Source of the DNA: Bacillus safensis FO-36b
Lineage (GTDB): Bacteria > Bacillota > Bacilli > Bacillales > Bacillaceae
Reading direction: 5' to 3'
Assembly (NCBI RefSeq): GCF_000691165.1
Contig: NZ_ASJD01000003.1
Span: forward strand, 186,001-250,000
Length of the DNA: 64,000 nt
The notes under the pieces are model-generated. The model worked only from the letters and a program-made list of their open reading frames with translations, searched no databases and was not told the DNA's origin. Of this stretch, positions 8,972 to 18,289 are shown piece after piece. The translations under genes were made by a program, and so were the position numbers. The stretch's first letter is position 1. Each line of letters begins with the position of its first letter.

Positions 8972-9607
8972 TTAGCTTAATTTTTCTTTCGCAATTTGAA
9001 CTGCATCATAGAACGTTTTCAATTGCTCTTGAGGAATTTTCTTAAGCATTTGGTTGAAAACAAGTAATTCAGTAGAGCTGAATCCAAGACCTTTTGCGAT
9101 TTTTGAATCAATCACAACGTTTCCTTTTTTGTCTAGAACAAGGGCATCACCAGCAAGATCAGCAATTCTGATCACTGATTTGAAAAGCTTTTCAAATTTA
9201 GCCGCTTCTTCTTTTGTAAGACCAAGTTCAACAGCTTTTGCTGCATCAAAAACCAATTTCCCTTTTTCGTTTTTAGTGATGCTTTCACTGAAAACGATTG
9301 TAAGAACAGCTGCGCGATCTAAGAATTTCTCAGCAGTCGCCGCTTCTTCTTCAGTTAGTCCGAGCTCAACAGCTTTTTTCACATCAAATGTGTAGCTGTT
9401 GTCTTCCTCAACAAATGAATTGATGAGAATGTTGATGACACGCTCGTTTTTCTCCAATAATTCTTTAATGATTTGCTGCTGTTCAAAAGGAATTCCTTTG
9501 AAAGTTGCAGCGCTTGCTTGCCCAGGAGCTACTGTTGTGAAAGTAAGAATGATAGCTAAAGCGAAAAATACAACAGAGCTGAGCGATTTGCTCAAAAACT
9601 TCTTCAT
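8972..9607 (-). CDS. Unrecognised secreted protein with three internal repeats
   Basis: 211 residues from ATG 9607, the codon that starts a clear Sec signal peptide (MKKFLSKSLSSVVFFALAI..., likely cleavage after GQASA near residue 33); AAGGGAG lies upstream, and the open frame continues 16 codons further without a better site. There is no lipobox cysteine; in fact there is no cysteine at all. The mature part has three tandem units of about 45 residues, at roughly 69-100, 114-146 and 160-192. Each is a short extended segment with an acidic/basic turn (TFDVKKAVELGLTEEEA, VFDAAKAVELGLTKEEA, VIDSKIAKGLGFSSTE) followed by an amphipathic helix. The first two units are very similar, the third is diverged. 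I do not recognise a family or function. It occupies the place of ylaE in B. subtilis, but I cannot confirm orthology. Confidence 0.8.
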   Translation of the reverse strand: MKKFLSKSLSSVVFFALAIILTFTTVAPGQASAATFKGIPFEQQQIIKELLEKNERVINILINSFVEEDNSYTFDVKKAVELGLTEEEAATAEKFLDRAAVLTIVFSESITKNEKGKLVFDAAKAVELGLTKEEAAKFEKLFKSVIRIADLAGDALVLDKKGNVVIDSKIAKGLGFSSTELLVFNQMLKKIPQEQLKTFYDAVQIAKEKLS

Positions 9608-9840
9608 GCTTCTTTTCTCTCCCTTTTCTGTTAAATTTTGTTGCAAGAAAAGCATACCATGAGAAACTTTGTGGAAGAATAGGAAAAATGTAACTTTCTG
9701 TTTGATTTTGGAGAACTATAAAAGTTCTTGTCGAAAAATGGAGGGGTTCAGATTGCTTACTTTTGTCAACTCTTCAAGATACGTTCCGTCTGATGAATGA
9801 AGCTTTCATAGGTGATTTGTCTTGTTTTTACTCAAAATAA

Positions 9841-9874
9841 AAAGCCTTCTACATATAGAATGTAAAAGGCTTTT
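9841..9874 (-). terminator. ylaF terminator
   Basis: AAAGCCTTCTACAT pairs with ATGTAAAAGGCTTTT across a short loop (one mismatch). The A-rich left flank gives a U tail on the minus strand, directly after the ylaF stop; it may also work on the plus strand. Confidence 0.8.
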
Positions 9875-9882
9875 AACTAATT

Positions 9883-10062
9883 TTATGATTGCACGTTTAA
9901 TTTTCTTTTTAATGTAAATCCTGTACCCATGAAAATCATGGCGAACACGATACTAAAACATATGCCCAGTATGTTTTTTTCTGCAAGAGATACCCCAATA
10001 AACGCCATACTGACAACTGCAAGTAATGCACATAATAATAGAAGCCATTTGATTTGTTTCAT
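9883..10062 (-). CDS. ylaF: Small membrane protein YlaF
   Basis: 59 residues from ATG 10062, with GGGATGGAG upstream. The peptide reads MKQIKWLLLLCALLAVVSMA and has two predicted membrane helices (about 6-26 and 31-50) with a basic C-terminal tail (LKRKLNVQS). The B. subtilis YlaF protein has the same size, layout and position beside typA. Function unknown. It is just under 60 residues and easily overlooked. Confidence 0.85.
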   Translation of the reverse strand: MKQIKWLLLLCALLAVVSMAFIGVSLAEKNILGICFSIVFAMIFMGTGFTLKRKLNVQS

Positions 10063-10111
10063 TTGTCTCCATCCCTTTTTTTAGAGTTAATATAAGTTTA
10101 CAGAAAAACGA

Positions 10112-10140
10112 TCGGCATTTAAAGGGGATTGTGATATAAT
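10112..10140 (+). promoter_or_regulatory. Extended -10 promoter of typA
   Basis: TGATATAAT (10132-10140) is a perfect extended -10 box; 17 bases upstream, TCGGCA (10112-10117) matches the -35 consensus at four of six positions. The transcript would start near 10147, leaving a leader of about 30 bases. Confidence 0.6.
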
Positions 10141-10175
10141 ATGAAAGTTATCTAATTATTTTAGGAGATGAAAAT

Positions 10176-12014
10176 GTGAAACTTCGAAAAGACCTTCGCA
10201 ACATCGCAATTATTGCCCACGTTGACCATGGTAAAACGACGCTTGTTGACCAATTGCTCCATCAAGCTGGTACTTTCCGTGCGAATGAAAATATCGCTGA
10301 GAGAGCCATGGATTCAAATGATTTAGAGCGAGAGCGCGGTATTACGATTTTAGCTAAAAATACTGCGATCCATTATAAAGATACACGCATTAATATTTTA
10401 GATACACCAGGACACGCCGATTTCGGTGGTGAAGTTGAGCGTATCATGAAAATGGTAGATGGTGTACTCCTCGTTGTGGATGCTTATGAAGGCTGTATGC
10501 CTCAAACACGCTTTGTGCTGAAAAAAGCACTTGAGCAAAACTTAACACCAATCGTTGTCGTCAATAAAATTGACCGCGACTTTGCTCGTCCGGCTGAAGT
10601 AGTTGATGAAGTGATCGACTTGTTCATTGAATTGGATGCAACAGAAGAACAGCTTGAATTCCCAGTTGTCTATGCATCAGCAATCAATGGTACAGCAAGT
10701 AACGATGCGAGCAAGCAAGATGAAAACATGGAATCTTTGTTTGAAGCCATTGTGAACCATATTCCTTGCCCAGTTGATAACCATGAAGAGCCGCTTCAAT
10801 TCCAAGTGGCACTACTTGATTACAATGATTATGTTGGCAGAATTGGAATCGGCCGTGTATTCAGAGGAACAATGCAAGTAGGACAGCAGGTAGCCTTGAT
10901 GAAAGTCGACGGCACTGTGAAACAATTCCGAGTAACAAAGATCTTTGGTTTCCAAGGGTTAAAACGAGTGGAAATCAACGAAGCGAAAGCGGGAGATCTT
11001 GTCGCTGTATCTGGAATGGAAGACATCAACGTAGGTGAAACGGTTTGTCCGGTAGAACACCAAGAAGCACTTCCAATCCTTCGTATTGATGAGCCGACAC
11101 TTCAAATGACGTTTGTTGTAAACAACAGCCCATTTGCAGGCCGTGAAGGAAAATACGTGACATCACGTAAAATTGAAGAGCGTTTAGAGCAGCAGCTTCA
11201 AACAGACGTCAGTCTTCGTGTGGATCCAACTGATTCACCTGATGCTTGGGTTGTTTCTGGACGCGGAGAGCTTCACTTATCCATTCTCATTGAGAATATG
11301 AGACGTGAAGGTTTTGAATTACAAGTATCGAAGCCAGAAGTTATTGTAAAAGAAGTTGATGGTGTTCGATGTGAGCCTGTAGAGCGCGTTCAAATTGATG
11401 TACCAGAAGAGCATACTGGCTCTGTTATGGAATCAATGGGTGCAAGAAAAGGTGAAATGATTGACATGATCAATAATGGTAACGGTCAAGTTCGCCTGAT
11501 CTTTACAGTGCCATCACGTGGTTTAATTGGTTATACAACTGAATTTCTTTCATTAACTCGTGGTTTTGGTATTTTGAACCATCCGTTTGACAGCTCCCAG
11601 CCAATGCAGTCTGGTCAAGTTGGCGGACGCCGTCAAGGTGTACTTGTTTCAATGGAAACAGGTAAAGCGACTGCTTACGGAATCCAAGGTGTTGAAGAGC
11701 GCGGTGTGATCTTCGTTGAGCCGGGTACTGAAGTATACCAAGGGATGATTGTTGGGGAGCATAATCGTGAGAATGACCTTGTTGTAAACGTAAGCCGTAT
11801 GAAACAACAAACAAACGTACGTTCAGCGACGAAAGATCAAACGGTTAGCATGAAAAAACCTCGTATTATGTCACTTGAGGAATCTCTTGAGTACTTGAAT
11901 GAAGACGAATACTGTGAGGTTACACCTGAATCAATTCGTCTTAGAAAGAAAATTTTAGACAAAAACGAACGTGAGAAAGCAGCGAAGAAGAAAAAGCTAG
12001 CAGGATTATCTTAA
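10176..12014 (+). CDS. typA: Ribosome-associated translational GTPase TypA/BipA
   Basis: 612 residues from GTG 10176 behind AGGAG. It has an EF-G-like architecture: a G domain with P-loop [17 protein letters not shown] and NKID motifs, a beta-barrel domain II, the EF-G domains III/V and the BipA-specific C-terminal domain ending in a lysine-rich tail. It binds ribosomes, aids 50S assembly and is needed for growth at low temperature and under stress in other bacteria. B. subtilis calls it ylaG. ylaH follows after 54 bases without a clear terminator. Confidence 0.96.
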   Translation: MKLRKDLRNIAIIAHVDHGKTTLVDQLLHQAGTFRANENIAERAMDSNDLERERGITILAKNTAIHYKDTRINILDTPGHADFGGEVERIMKMVDGVLLVVDAYEGCMPQTRFVLKKALEQNLTPIVVVNKIDRDFARPAEVVDEVIDLFIELDATEEQLEFPVVYASAINGTASNDASKQDENMESLFEAIVNHIPCPVDNHEEPLQFQVALLDYNDYVGRIGIGRVFRGTMQVGQQVALMKVDGTVKQFRVTKIFGFQGLKRVEINEAKAGDLVAVSGMEDINVGETVCPVEHQEALPILRIDEPTLQMTFVVNNSPFAGREGKYVTSRKIEERLEQQLQTDVSLRVDPTDSPDAWVVSGRGELHLSILIENMRREGFELQVSKPEVIVKEVDGVRCEPVERVQIDVPEEHTGSVMESMGARKGEMIDMINNGNGQVRLIFTVPSRGLIGYTTEFLSLTRGFGILNHPFDSSQPMQSGQVGGRRQGVLVSMETGKATAYGIQGVEERGVIFVEPGTEVYQGMIVGEHNRENDLVVNVSRMKQQTNVRSATKDQTVSMKKPRIMSLEESLEYLNEDEYCEVTPESIRLRKKILDKNEREKAAKKKKLAGLS

Positions 12015-12068
12015 TTCCATGAAGAATTAAAAAGATAGAACCCTGAAAGATAAGGGGAGGGAATCTTT

Positions 12069-12392
12069 TTGAATGATCAGGAAGTAAGTGAAAATCTATC
12101 CTTTTTCGCGATGCTGTTTCGTGTCGATGAAAATCCGCAAACAGGGATGTGGCTCCTATATGGCACCATCCTTGTTTTAGCGATTATTGTTTTTAAGCTC
12201 GGCTTTGCAAGACGTTTACCGATTTTAAAAGCGCTCGTGATTTATTTGTTTTTGATTTTTGGCTGCACGTTTCTCACATTTCTAGGTATCTTCCTTCCAG
12301 TAGCGGAAGGACTGGTTGTGGCAGCTGCCATTTTGATTATTTATAAAATACGGCTGCATCGTGCGAAAAAAGAAGGAACAGTTAATACGTAA
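12069..12392 (+). CDS. ylaH: Membrane protein YlaH
   Basis: 107 residues from TTG 12069, with AAGGGGAGGG upstream. Three predicted membrane segments (about 27-43, 55-75, 78-95) and a short basic tail. Orthologue of B. subtilis YlaH, function unknown. Probably co-transcribed with typA. Confidence 0.88.
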   Translation: MNDQEVSENLSFFAMLFRVDENPQTGMWLLYGTILVLAIIVFKLGFARRLPILKALVIYLFLIFGCTFLTFLGIFLPVAEGLVVAAAILIIYKIRLHRAKKEGTVNT

Positions 12393-12425
12393 AAAAAGAC
12401 CTGAACATGTGTCAGGTCTTTTTTT
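12391..12425. terminator. Bidirectional terminator between ylaH and ylaI
   Basis: A run of seven A, then GACCTGA pairing with TCAGGTC, then seven T. It serves ylaH on plus and ylaI on minus. Confidence 0.92.
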
Positions 12426-12654
12426 ATGTCTTTTGTTCTTTCTTTCCTTTTTTCTTCTTTTTCTCTTTCGTCGCAGGATCCTGATAAAGAGAGAATCTGC
12501 CAGTTTTGATGCGAGCTTCAGTCTTTATTTTAATGCGTTCTTGGCAGTCATCGCACATATATGTATGAATTGGCCGGTTTCTTAACCGTTTAGCAACAAG
12601 TGTATCATCATCAATGGTTTCAAGCTTTTCACATAATGAGCACTTCACTCTCAT
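12424..12654 (-). CDS. ylaI: Small zinc-ribbon-like protein YlaI
   Basis: 76 residues from ATG 12654 (second of two adjacent ATGs, six bases after GAGGTG; an in-frame GTG at 12663 overlaps the ribosome binding site and is less likely). Two CXXC pairs (CSLC and CDDC) with an intervening basic stretch suggest a zinc ribbon. The tail is lysine-rich. It matches the DUF2197 family and B. subtilis YlaI. Function unknown. Confidence 0.87.
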   Translation of the reverse strand: MRVKCSLCEKLETIDDDTLVAKRLRNRPIHTYMCDDCQERIKIKTEARIKTGRFSLYQDPATKEKKKKKGKKEQKT

Positions 12655-12718
12655 CATTTTCACCTCACTTTATTGCATTTATTATAGCATGTTTTCCAGC
12701 TACTTAAAATCAGCGTAG

Positions 12719-12749
12719 AAAAAGGCTTATATCACAGGAGATATAAGCC
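12719..12749 (-). terminator. ylaJ terminator
   Basis: GGCTTATATC (12724-12733) pairs perfectly with GATATAAGCC (12740-12749). Five A to the left give the U-run on the minus strand. Confidence 0.9.
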
Positions 12750-12756
12750 GTTCTCA

Positions 12757-13374
12757 TTATTTCTTCTGATTCATATGATGGTTTGATTGGTCGTTTTGAT
12801 TTTTTTCTAACTGTTTTTGATCCTGTTCTTTGAGCTGATTATTCGGATCATTTGTCGGGTCTTTTTCGTTACGCTCGATCTCATTTCTCGGCATCTCTGG
12901 CATCACGCGGCCGACAATGGCAGCCAGTTCGTCCATAATACCGCTTACCGGACGGCCTGCTTGGATTTCTTTGCCCATTTCTTTTAAACGGCTGACTGTA
13001 TCTGGATCAGCAACCACAACAGCATTTGCACCTTCAGGGTCATTTCTCAGCGCTTTTGCAACTGAATATTTAATGGTTTCTACTTTGCTTCTATCTAAAT
13101 CATCTTTTACATCAATACCAACAACAGCATAGCGGCCGATGACAATTGCCGTTGCATCATTGACATCTGCTACATGCTCTGTCACATTGACAAGATGCTG
13201 CGCAACATCTGTAGATGGGCGGGCTTGATTTGTCTTTTTCTTGGATGAGTCTGACACCCGTACTAAGTGCTGGCGTCCATCTTGCTTGTCCAGCGCTTCT
13301 GGCTTTTCCTGCTGCTGGCAAGCGCCTAACAGAATGATCGTTTGAATCATGAATAATGTTAAAAATAGTCGCAT
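12757..13374 (-). CDS. ylaJ: YhcN/YlaJ family sporulation lipoprotein
   Basis: 205 residues from ATG 13374 behind GGAGGG. Lipoprotein signal peptide with lipobox LLGAC (Cys19). The central part is the YhcN/YlaJ domain (TAIVIGRYAVVGIDV ... VKALRNDPEGANAVVVADP). The C-terminal 45 residues are Asn/Gln/Lys-rich and likely disordered. Family members are found in the spore inner membrane and associate with germination enzymes; the role here is inferred from the family. Confidence 0.9.
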   Translation of the reverse strand: MRLFLTLFMIQTIILLGACQQQEKPEALDKQDGRQHLVRVSDSSKKKTNQARPSTDVAQHLVNVTEHVADVNDATAIVIGRYAVVGIDVKDDLDRSKVETIKYSVAKALRNDPEGANAVVVADPDTVSRLKEMGKEIQAGRPVSGIMDELAAIVGRVMPEMPRNEIERNEKDPTNDPNNQLKEQDQKQLEKNQNDQSNHHMNQKK

Positions 13375-13514
13375 CTAAATTCCCTCCTTCACAAACTGCA
13401 TGATTTATTTTATTGTTGAATTAACCTTCTAACTTTATTCATGAAAACATATATTTTAACAATCGTTTTGGGAAAGACAAGGATGAATGAAACCCCGATC
13501 AGGAGGCGAAGGAC

Positions 13515-14837
13515 CTGAGTAAAATTTATGTATTAGACACAAATGTGTTATTACAGGATCCGAATTCAATCTTTTCATTTGAAGACAACGAAGTCGTCAT
13601 TCCGGCCGTTGTGTTAGAAGAAGTAGACTCGAAAAAGAGATATATGGACGAGGTTGGGCAAAACGCCCGGCGCGTCTCACGTTTAATCGACGGTTTGAGA
13701 TCGAAAGGGAAACTGCATGAAAAAATTACGCTAGAGTCAAAAGGGACGCTGCGCATCGAGCTGAATCATCGCTCTTTCCATGAGCTTCAAGAAATTTTTA
13801 TTGAAAAAACGAACGATAATCGGATTTTAGCGGTCGCGAAAAATTTGAGCTTAGAGGAAGAAACAAAGCCTCACGGCCGGCCTGTCATTTTGGTCAGTAA
13901 GGATGTCTTAGTCAGGGTAAAGGCAGATGCGATAGGTCTTCAGGCAGAGGACTTCTTAAGTGACCGTGTGCTGCAAAACGAAGACATTGATAACGGCTAT
14001 CATGAGCTCTATATTCCGACCGAGCAATTGAATACATTTTATAAGCAAAGTCAATTGCCGATAAAAGAAGTCACAAGTGCACCATTAAACCCTCATCAAT
14101 TTGTCATTATGAAGGGGAATGAAGGCGGTTCTGCTTTAGGAATGCTTGATCAAAAAGCAGAGAACGTGAAACGGCTTATTTATGATCAAGAGCATGTTTG
14201 GGGAATCCGTCCGAAAAATGTTCAGCAGACGATGGCCCTAGAGCTGCTATTGCGCCGTGATATTCCGCTTGTGACATTGATCGGAAAAGCGGGTACTGGT
14301 AAAACACTGCTTGCACTTGCTGCCGGATTAATGCAGACAGAGGATCTCGGCATGTTTAAAAAACTGATCGTAGCCCGTTCCATTGTTCCTGTCGGCAAGG
14401 ATTTAGGCTACTTGCCAGGTGAAAAGGAAGAGAAACTCAGACCATGGATGCAGCCGATTTATGACAACCTGGAATTTTTATTTAATACAAAAAAACCTGG
14501 TGAACTTGATGCGATTTTGGCGGGTATTGGTTCTATTCAAGTCGAAGCTTTAACGTATATCCGCGGAAGAAGTATCCCTGATCAATTTATTATCATTGAT
14601 GAGGCGCAGAATTTAACGAAACACGAGGTGAAAACATTATTAACGCGCGTCGGAGAGGGAAGTAAAATTGTGCTGATGGGGGACCCGGAGCAGATTGATC
14701 ATCCTTATTTAGACAGCTTAAATAATGGGCTTACGTATGTCATTGAGCGGTTCAAAGGACAGCAAATATCTGGACATGTCAAGCTTGTCAAAGGAGAAAG
14801 GTCTGGACTTGCACAGCTTGCAGCTGATTTGCTGTAG
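13515..14837 (+). CDS. ylaK: PIN domain plus PhoH-family ATPase YlaK (CTG start)
   Basis: 440 residues if started at CTG 13515, which lies eight bases after AGGAGG (13501-13506). This start restores the PIN-domain N-terminus SKIYVLDTNVLLQDPN, including its first acidic residue; the first ATG/GTG/TTG-type start usable without it (GTG 13545) would delete it and has no ribosome binding site. The N-terminal PIN domain (about 1-150) is a probable RNase. The C-terminal PhoH domain has Walker A GKAGTGKT and Walker B FIIIDEAQN. PIN-PhoH proteins are ATP-dependent RNA helicase/nucleases in other bacteria. Convergent with ylaL. Confidence 0.92.
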   Translation: MSKIYVLDTNVLLQDPNSIFSFEDNEVVIPAVVLEEVDSKKRYMDEVGQNARRVSRLIDGLRSKGKLHEKITLESKGTLRIELNHRSFHELQEIFIEKTNDNRILAVAKNLSLEEETKPHGRPVILVSKDVLVRVKADAIGLQAEDFLSDRVLQNEDIDNGYHELYIPTEQLNTFYKQSQLPIKEVTSAPLNPHQFVIMKGNEGGSALGMLDQKAENVKRLIYDQEHVWGIRPKNVQQTMALELLLRRDIPLVTLIGKAGTGKTLLALAAGLMQTEDLGMFKKLIVARSIVPVGKDLGYLPGEKEEKLRPWMQPIYDNLEFLFNTKKPGELDAILAGIGSIQVEALTYIRGRSIPDQFIIIDEAQNLTKHEVKTLLTRVGEGSKIVLMGDPEQIDHPYLDSLNNGLTYVIERFKGQQISGHVKLVKGERSGLAQLAADLL

Positions 14838-14852
14838 TCCAGACCCTCTGTC

Positions 14853-15335
14853 TTATGTAATGATGAGCTCTTTGACACCTTTTATCGGCTGAGTGAGGTT
14901 GGACTGATCTGCGAAATAAACGTGGATTGGTCCTTCTTCAGTCATCGGCTTCCCATTTTGGCTGAAGTGTGCAATGCTTTCCATTGCCTGAGAAAGCGGA
15001 ACAGCAATTGTCTCTGTTTCTGTGACAAATTCGCATGTATCTGCATGTTCAAGCGGTTCTGCATTTTTCAGCATATCACCCAGCTTCATTCCGAAGCTGC
15101 CTGTGACGAGTCTTTCCTTTTCGTACTTCTTCTCTGTTTTTAAAGTGGGTGGAAGTGTTTGACCTTCTCTGATCACCCGCTCTTGGTCAAGCTCCTGATC
15201 CAGCTGATTTTCTTCATTTGCTGCGCTGTTTTCAAAAAATGAATCCATTAAAAATTTGCGGTCATCAAAAATCCATACACTTGGATCAATGGTGATCTTG
15301 TACTTTACGTTCCCCTTAATTTGAATAATACTCAT
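14853..15335 (-). CDS. ylaL: Conserved protein YlaL
   Basis: 160 residues from ATG 15335 (MSIIQIKGNVKYKITIDP). AAGGGG lies 11 bases upstream; an in-frame TTG at 15341 has a five-base spacing and is an alternative; the longer frame to 15419 has no site. Soluble, acidic in the middle (NQLDQELDQERV), mixed alpha/beta, no recognised motif. Orthologue of B. subtilis YlaL by position and size. Function unknown. It is divergent from glsA. Confidence 0.82.
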   Translation of the reverse strand: MSIIQIKGNVKYKITIDPSVWIFDDRKFLMDSFFENSAANEENQLDQELDQERVIREGQTLPPTLKTEKKYEKERLVTGSFGMKLGDMLKNAEPLEHADTCEFVTETETIAVPLSQAMESIAHFSQNGKPMTEEGPIHVYFADQSNLTQPIKGVKELIIT

Positions 15336-15455
15336 GTTCAAGACAACCCCTTTCCACCATAAATTATAGAAGTTTTCTCCTGCTTTGTCACTTTCATAAA
15401 CATGCTTCTCCTTGTACACACTAATCGTACATGAAACATAGGGAGGATATTGGGC

Positions 15456-16385
15456 ATGGCATGTCGCGACAATGAAGAGCTTCAGCGATTTGTAGAAGAA
15501 GCAAAAAAAGTGGCCAAAGATGGCAAAGTAGCATCCTATATTCCCGCTCTCGCCAAAGCGGATCAGACAGATTTATCTGTGGCTGTGTACCATGTGAGTA
15601 ATACTTGCCACTCGGCAGGAGATGTAGATAAACGCTTTACCCTGCAAAGTATTTCTAAAGTATTAGCCCTTGCGCTCGTACTCTCAGAAGAAGGGCCAAA
15701 AAAAGTCTTTCAATTTGTTGGACAAGAGCCTACAGGTGATCCGTTTAATTCAATGATTAAGCTGGAAACAGCAAGTCCGAATAAGCCGCTGAATCCAATG
15801 ATTAATGCAGGAGCGCTTGCAGTCACAAGCTTAATAAGAGGAGCGACTCCGCAAGATCAGCTGAACCGCCTGCTTGGCTTTATTAGAGAGCTCGCAAATG
15901 ATAAAAGCATTACATACTGCAAAGAGACAGCGGCATCCGAATTTGAGACATCGATGATTAACCGGGCTATGTGCTATTATATGAAGCAATATCATATTAT
16001 TAGAGGGAACGTAGAAGAGGTCATGGACGTGTATACGAAACAATGCGCCATCATGATGAACAGCTTAGATTTGGCGAAAATTGCTTGTGTTTTTTCATTA
16101 GATGGCAGACATCCAGAGACGGGCCAGCAAATTCTTTCAAAAGATGTCGCTAGAATTTGTAAAACCTTTATGGTGACGTGCGGCATGTATAATGCAAGCG
16201 GGGAATTTGCCATTAATATCGGCATACCTGCTAAAAGCGGTGTTTCAGGCGGGATTATGGGAGCGGCACCATATGATTTTGGGATCGGAATTTTCGGTCC
16301 TGCACTGGATGAAAAAGGGAATAGTATTGCTGGGATTAAGCTGCTTGAGCTCATGAGTGAAAAATATGAGATGAGTATCTTTTAA
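15456..16385 (+). CDS. glsA: Glutaminase (YlaM type)
   Basis: 309 residues from ATG 15456, nine bases after GGGAGG (15441-15446); the in-frame TTG at 15450 is too close. It hydrolyses glutamine to glutamate and ammonia. It belongs to the serine-dependent beta-lactamase-like glutaminase family: catalytic SISK (Ser-x-x-Lys), NPMINAGAL, the YCKE segment and KSGVSGGIM near the C-terminus. Length equals the B. subtilis second glutaminase. Confidence 0.94.
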   Translation: MACRDNEELQRFVEEAKKVAKDGKVASYIPALAKADQTDLSVAVYHVSNTCHSAGDVDKRFTLQSISKVLALALVLSEEGPKKVFQFVGQEPTGDPFNSMIKLETASPNKPLNPMINAGALAVTSLIRGATPQDQLNRLLGFIRELANDKSITYCKETAASEFETSMINRAMCYYMKQYHIIRGNVEEVMDVYTKQCAIMMNSLDLAKIACVFSLDGRHPETGQQILSKDVARICKTFMVTCGMYNASGEFAINIGIPAKSGVSGGIMGAAPYDFGIGIFGPALDEKGNSIAGIKLLELMSEKYEMSIF

Positions 16386-16507
16386 TGAGGAATGTCTTCT
16401 TTTTATTTTTACAAAGCGAACTGTACAAATCTGCTTGCAATTTTGGGCGTTTCGCTTTATGATAAATAGAAGAATTAGGTACTCGCCTGGGGAACGGAGG
16501 GATACTT

Positions 16508-16789
16508 TTGGCGTCAGAAATTTTAGTCGATCATCGGCAAAAAGCACTGGCTTTATTAAAATTGGATGCAGATAAAATTTTAAAATTGATCCAAGTGCAA
16601 ATGGACAACTTAACGATGCCGCAATGTCCTCTTTATGAAGAGGTTTTAGATACTCAAATGTTCGGATTATCGAGGGAGATTGATTTTGCTGTCCGGCTTG
16701 GATTAGTTGATCAACATGAAGGCAAGAAACTACTCGATAAACTTGAGAGAGAGCTTTCCGCACTTCATGATGCGTTCACAAAAAAATAA
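16508..16789 (+). CDS. ylaN: YlaN, Fur-associated iron-homeostasis protein
   Basis: 93 residues from TTG 16508 behind CGGAGGG. Small helical protein of the DUF1507 family, very highly conserved ([20 protein letters not shown]). Recent work on B. subtilis and Staphylococcus links YlaN to ferrous iron binding and relief of Fur repression; it is required under iron limitation. It precedes ftsW, with its own terminator. Confidence 0.93.
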   Translation: MASEILVDHRQKALALLKLDADKILKLIQVQMDNLTMPQCPLYEEVLDTQMFGLSREIDFAVRLGLVDQHEGKKLLDKLERELSALHDAFTKK

Positions 16790-16795
16790 CGATTG

Positions 16796-16834
16796 AAAAC
16801 TCAAACTTCCACAACATAGGTTTGAGTTTTTTTG
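16796..16834 (+). terminator. ylaN terminator
   Basis: AAAACTCAAAC (16796-16806) pairs perfectly with GTTTGAGTTTT (16820-16830), followed by more T. Confidence 0.9.
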
Positions 16835-16998
16835 TCCTCTCATTTCTTTTATGGATTGACGGCAAACGGACTTGATTCTTTCATGAATGACGAACAATAT
16901 AAAAGAGGTAAAACGGGATCAAACGGAGAAAATGTAGTAGAATAAGAACAGCTAAGAAGATATCAAGCAGTAGAAACAGACGTTAGGAAGAGGATTAT

Positions 16999-18210
16999 AT
17001 GTTAAAGAGAATGCTAAAATCGTATGACTACTCATTATTGTTCGCCATCATCTTAATCAGCGCATTCGGTTTGGTTATGGTATATAGCTCAAGTATGATT
17101 ACATCTGTTATCAGATACGATGCCGCGCCAGATAACTTTTTTAAGAAACAGCTCTTATTTATGATTGTTGGAGCAGCCATCTTAATCTTTACAGCATTAG
17201 TTCCATATCAGCTGTTTTCAAATAAGAAATTCCAGATTGGTATGCTGCTGATTTCAGTTTTTTCCCTCATCTATGTGTACTTTCTCGGTCATGTTGCAGG
17301 GAACGCAAGAAGCTGGATCAAATTAGGCCCTTTTAGTCTTCAGCCAGCTGAATTTGTGAAGATTGTCGTCATCATCTATCTTGCTGCGGTCTATGCCAAA
17401 AAGCAGCATTATATTGATCATATTTTAAGAGGTGTCACGCCTCCAATCGTGATTGTCTCTATCCTGTGCGGATTTATCATTTTGCAGCCAGACTATGGGA
17501 CAGCCTTTATTATTGGCATGATTGCCCTTGCGATGATTTTATGCTCAGGCTTTAGCGGCAAAACGCTTGCGAAGCTGCTGGCGCTATTTAGCGCAGTGAT
17601 GGTCGTCGTGACCCCGTTTATTATTCTTTTTTGGGATAAAATTTTCACGCAAAATCGTCTCGGACGTTTTGAGAGTTTCCAAGATCCATTTAAAGATGCA
17701 GGGGCTACTGGGCATCAATTGATTAATTCATATTATGCGATTGGATCAGGCGGCTTTTTTGGACTCGGTCTAGGGGAAAGTGTTCAAAAGTACGGGTATC
17801 TTCCAGAACCGCACACAGATTTTATCATGGCAATTATCTCAGAAGAGCTTGGTTTTTTCGGCGTGTTTTTTGTTCTCGCTCTTCTTGGTTTCATCGTCGT
17901 GAAAGGTTTTTATATTGCGAGAAAGTGTGAAGATCCGTTTGGAAGTTTGCTTGCAATAGGAATTTCCTCCATGATTGCGATCCAAACTTGTATCAATTTA
18001 GGCGGTGTTTCAGGTCTTATTCCAATTACTGGGGTGACACTTCCGTTTATCAGCTACGGGGGATCGTCTATCATTTTACTTAGCATCTGTATGGGAATGC
18101 TGCTGAATATCAGCATGTTTACTGAATATAAAGAGCGTTATAAAAAGAAAAAATCAATAAGCAGACCATCGGTTGAAAAAAATGGATTGCAGAAAACTTT
18201 GAATCTTTAG
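16999..18210 (+). CDS. ftsW: SEDS peptidoglycan glycosyltransferase FtsW
   Basis: 403 residues from ATG 16999, with AGGAAGAGG upstream. Polytopic SEDS protein (about ten membrane helices) that polymerises lipid II at the division septum with its partner PBP2B. Family signatures: VMVYSSS near the N-terminus, SWIKLGPFSLQPAEF, PEPHTDFI, and the C-terminal PITGVTLPFISYGGSS. It is the vegetative paralogue of spoVE at 56406. It lies outside the dcw cluster, as in B. subtilis. Confidence 0.94.
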   Translation: MLKRMLKSYDYSLLFAIILISAFGLVMVYSSSMITSVIRYDAAPDNFFKKQLLFMIVGAAILIFTALVPYQLFSNKKFQIGMLLISVFSLIYVYFLGHVAGNARSWIKLGPFSLQPAEFVKIVVIIYLAAVYAKKQHYIDHILRGVTPPIVIVSILCGFIILQPDYGTAFIIGMIALAMILCSGFSGKTLAKLLALFSAVMVVVTPFIILFWDKIFTQNRLGRFESFQDPFKDAGATGHQLINSYYAIGSGGFFGLGLGESVQKYGYLPEPHTDFIMAIISEELGFFGVFFVLALLGFIVVKGFYIARKCEDPFGSLLAIGISSMIAIQTCINLGGVSGLIPITGVTLPFISYGGSSIILLSICMGMLLNISMFTEYKERYKKKKSISRPSVEKNGLQKTLNL

Positions 18211-18220
18211 AAAACAAAAG

Positions 18221-18249
18221 TGTACAGTTTTCATTTCTTCCTTTATTAT
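18221..18249 (+). promoter_or_regulatory. Sigma-A promoter of pycA
   Basis: TGTACA (18221-18226), 17-base spacer, TATTAT (18244-18249), 40 bases before the pycA start. Confidence 0.6.
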
Positions 18250-18289
18250 AGAGTACATATAAAATTTTAAGGGATATGGAGGAGTGAGA

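Noticed and set aside
14800..14845. Inverted repeat GGTCTGGACT/AGTCCAGACC at the end of ylaK, as a terminator
   Set aside because: The loop is 26 bases, most of it is coding, and no T-run follows; may be chance or a weak stop for convergent ylaK and ylaL.
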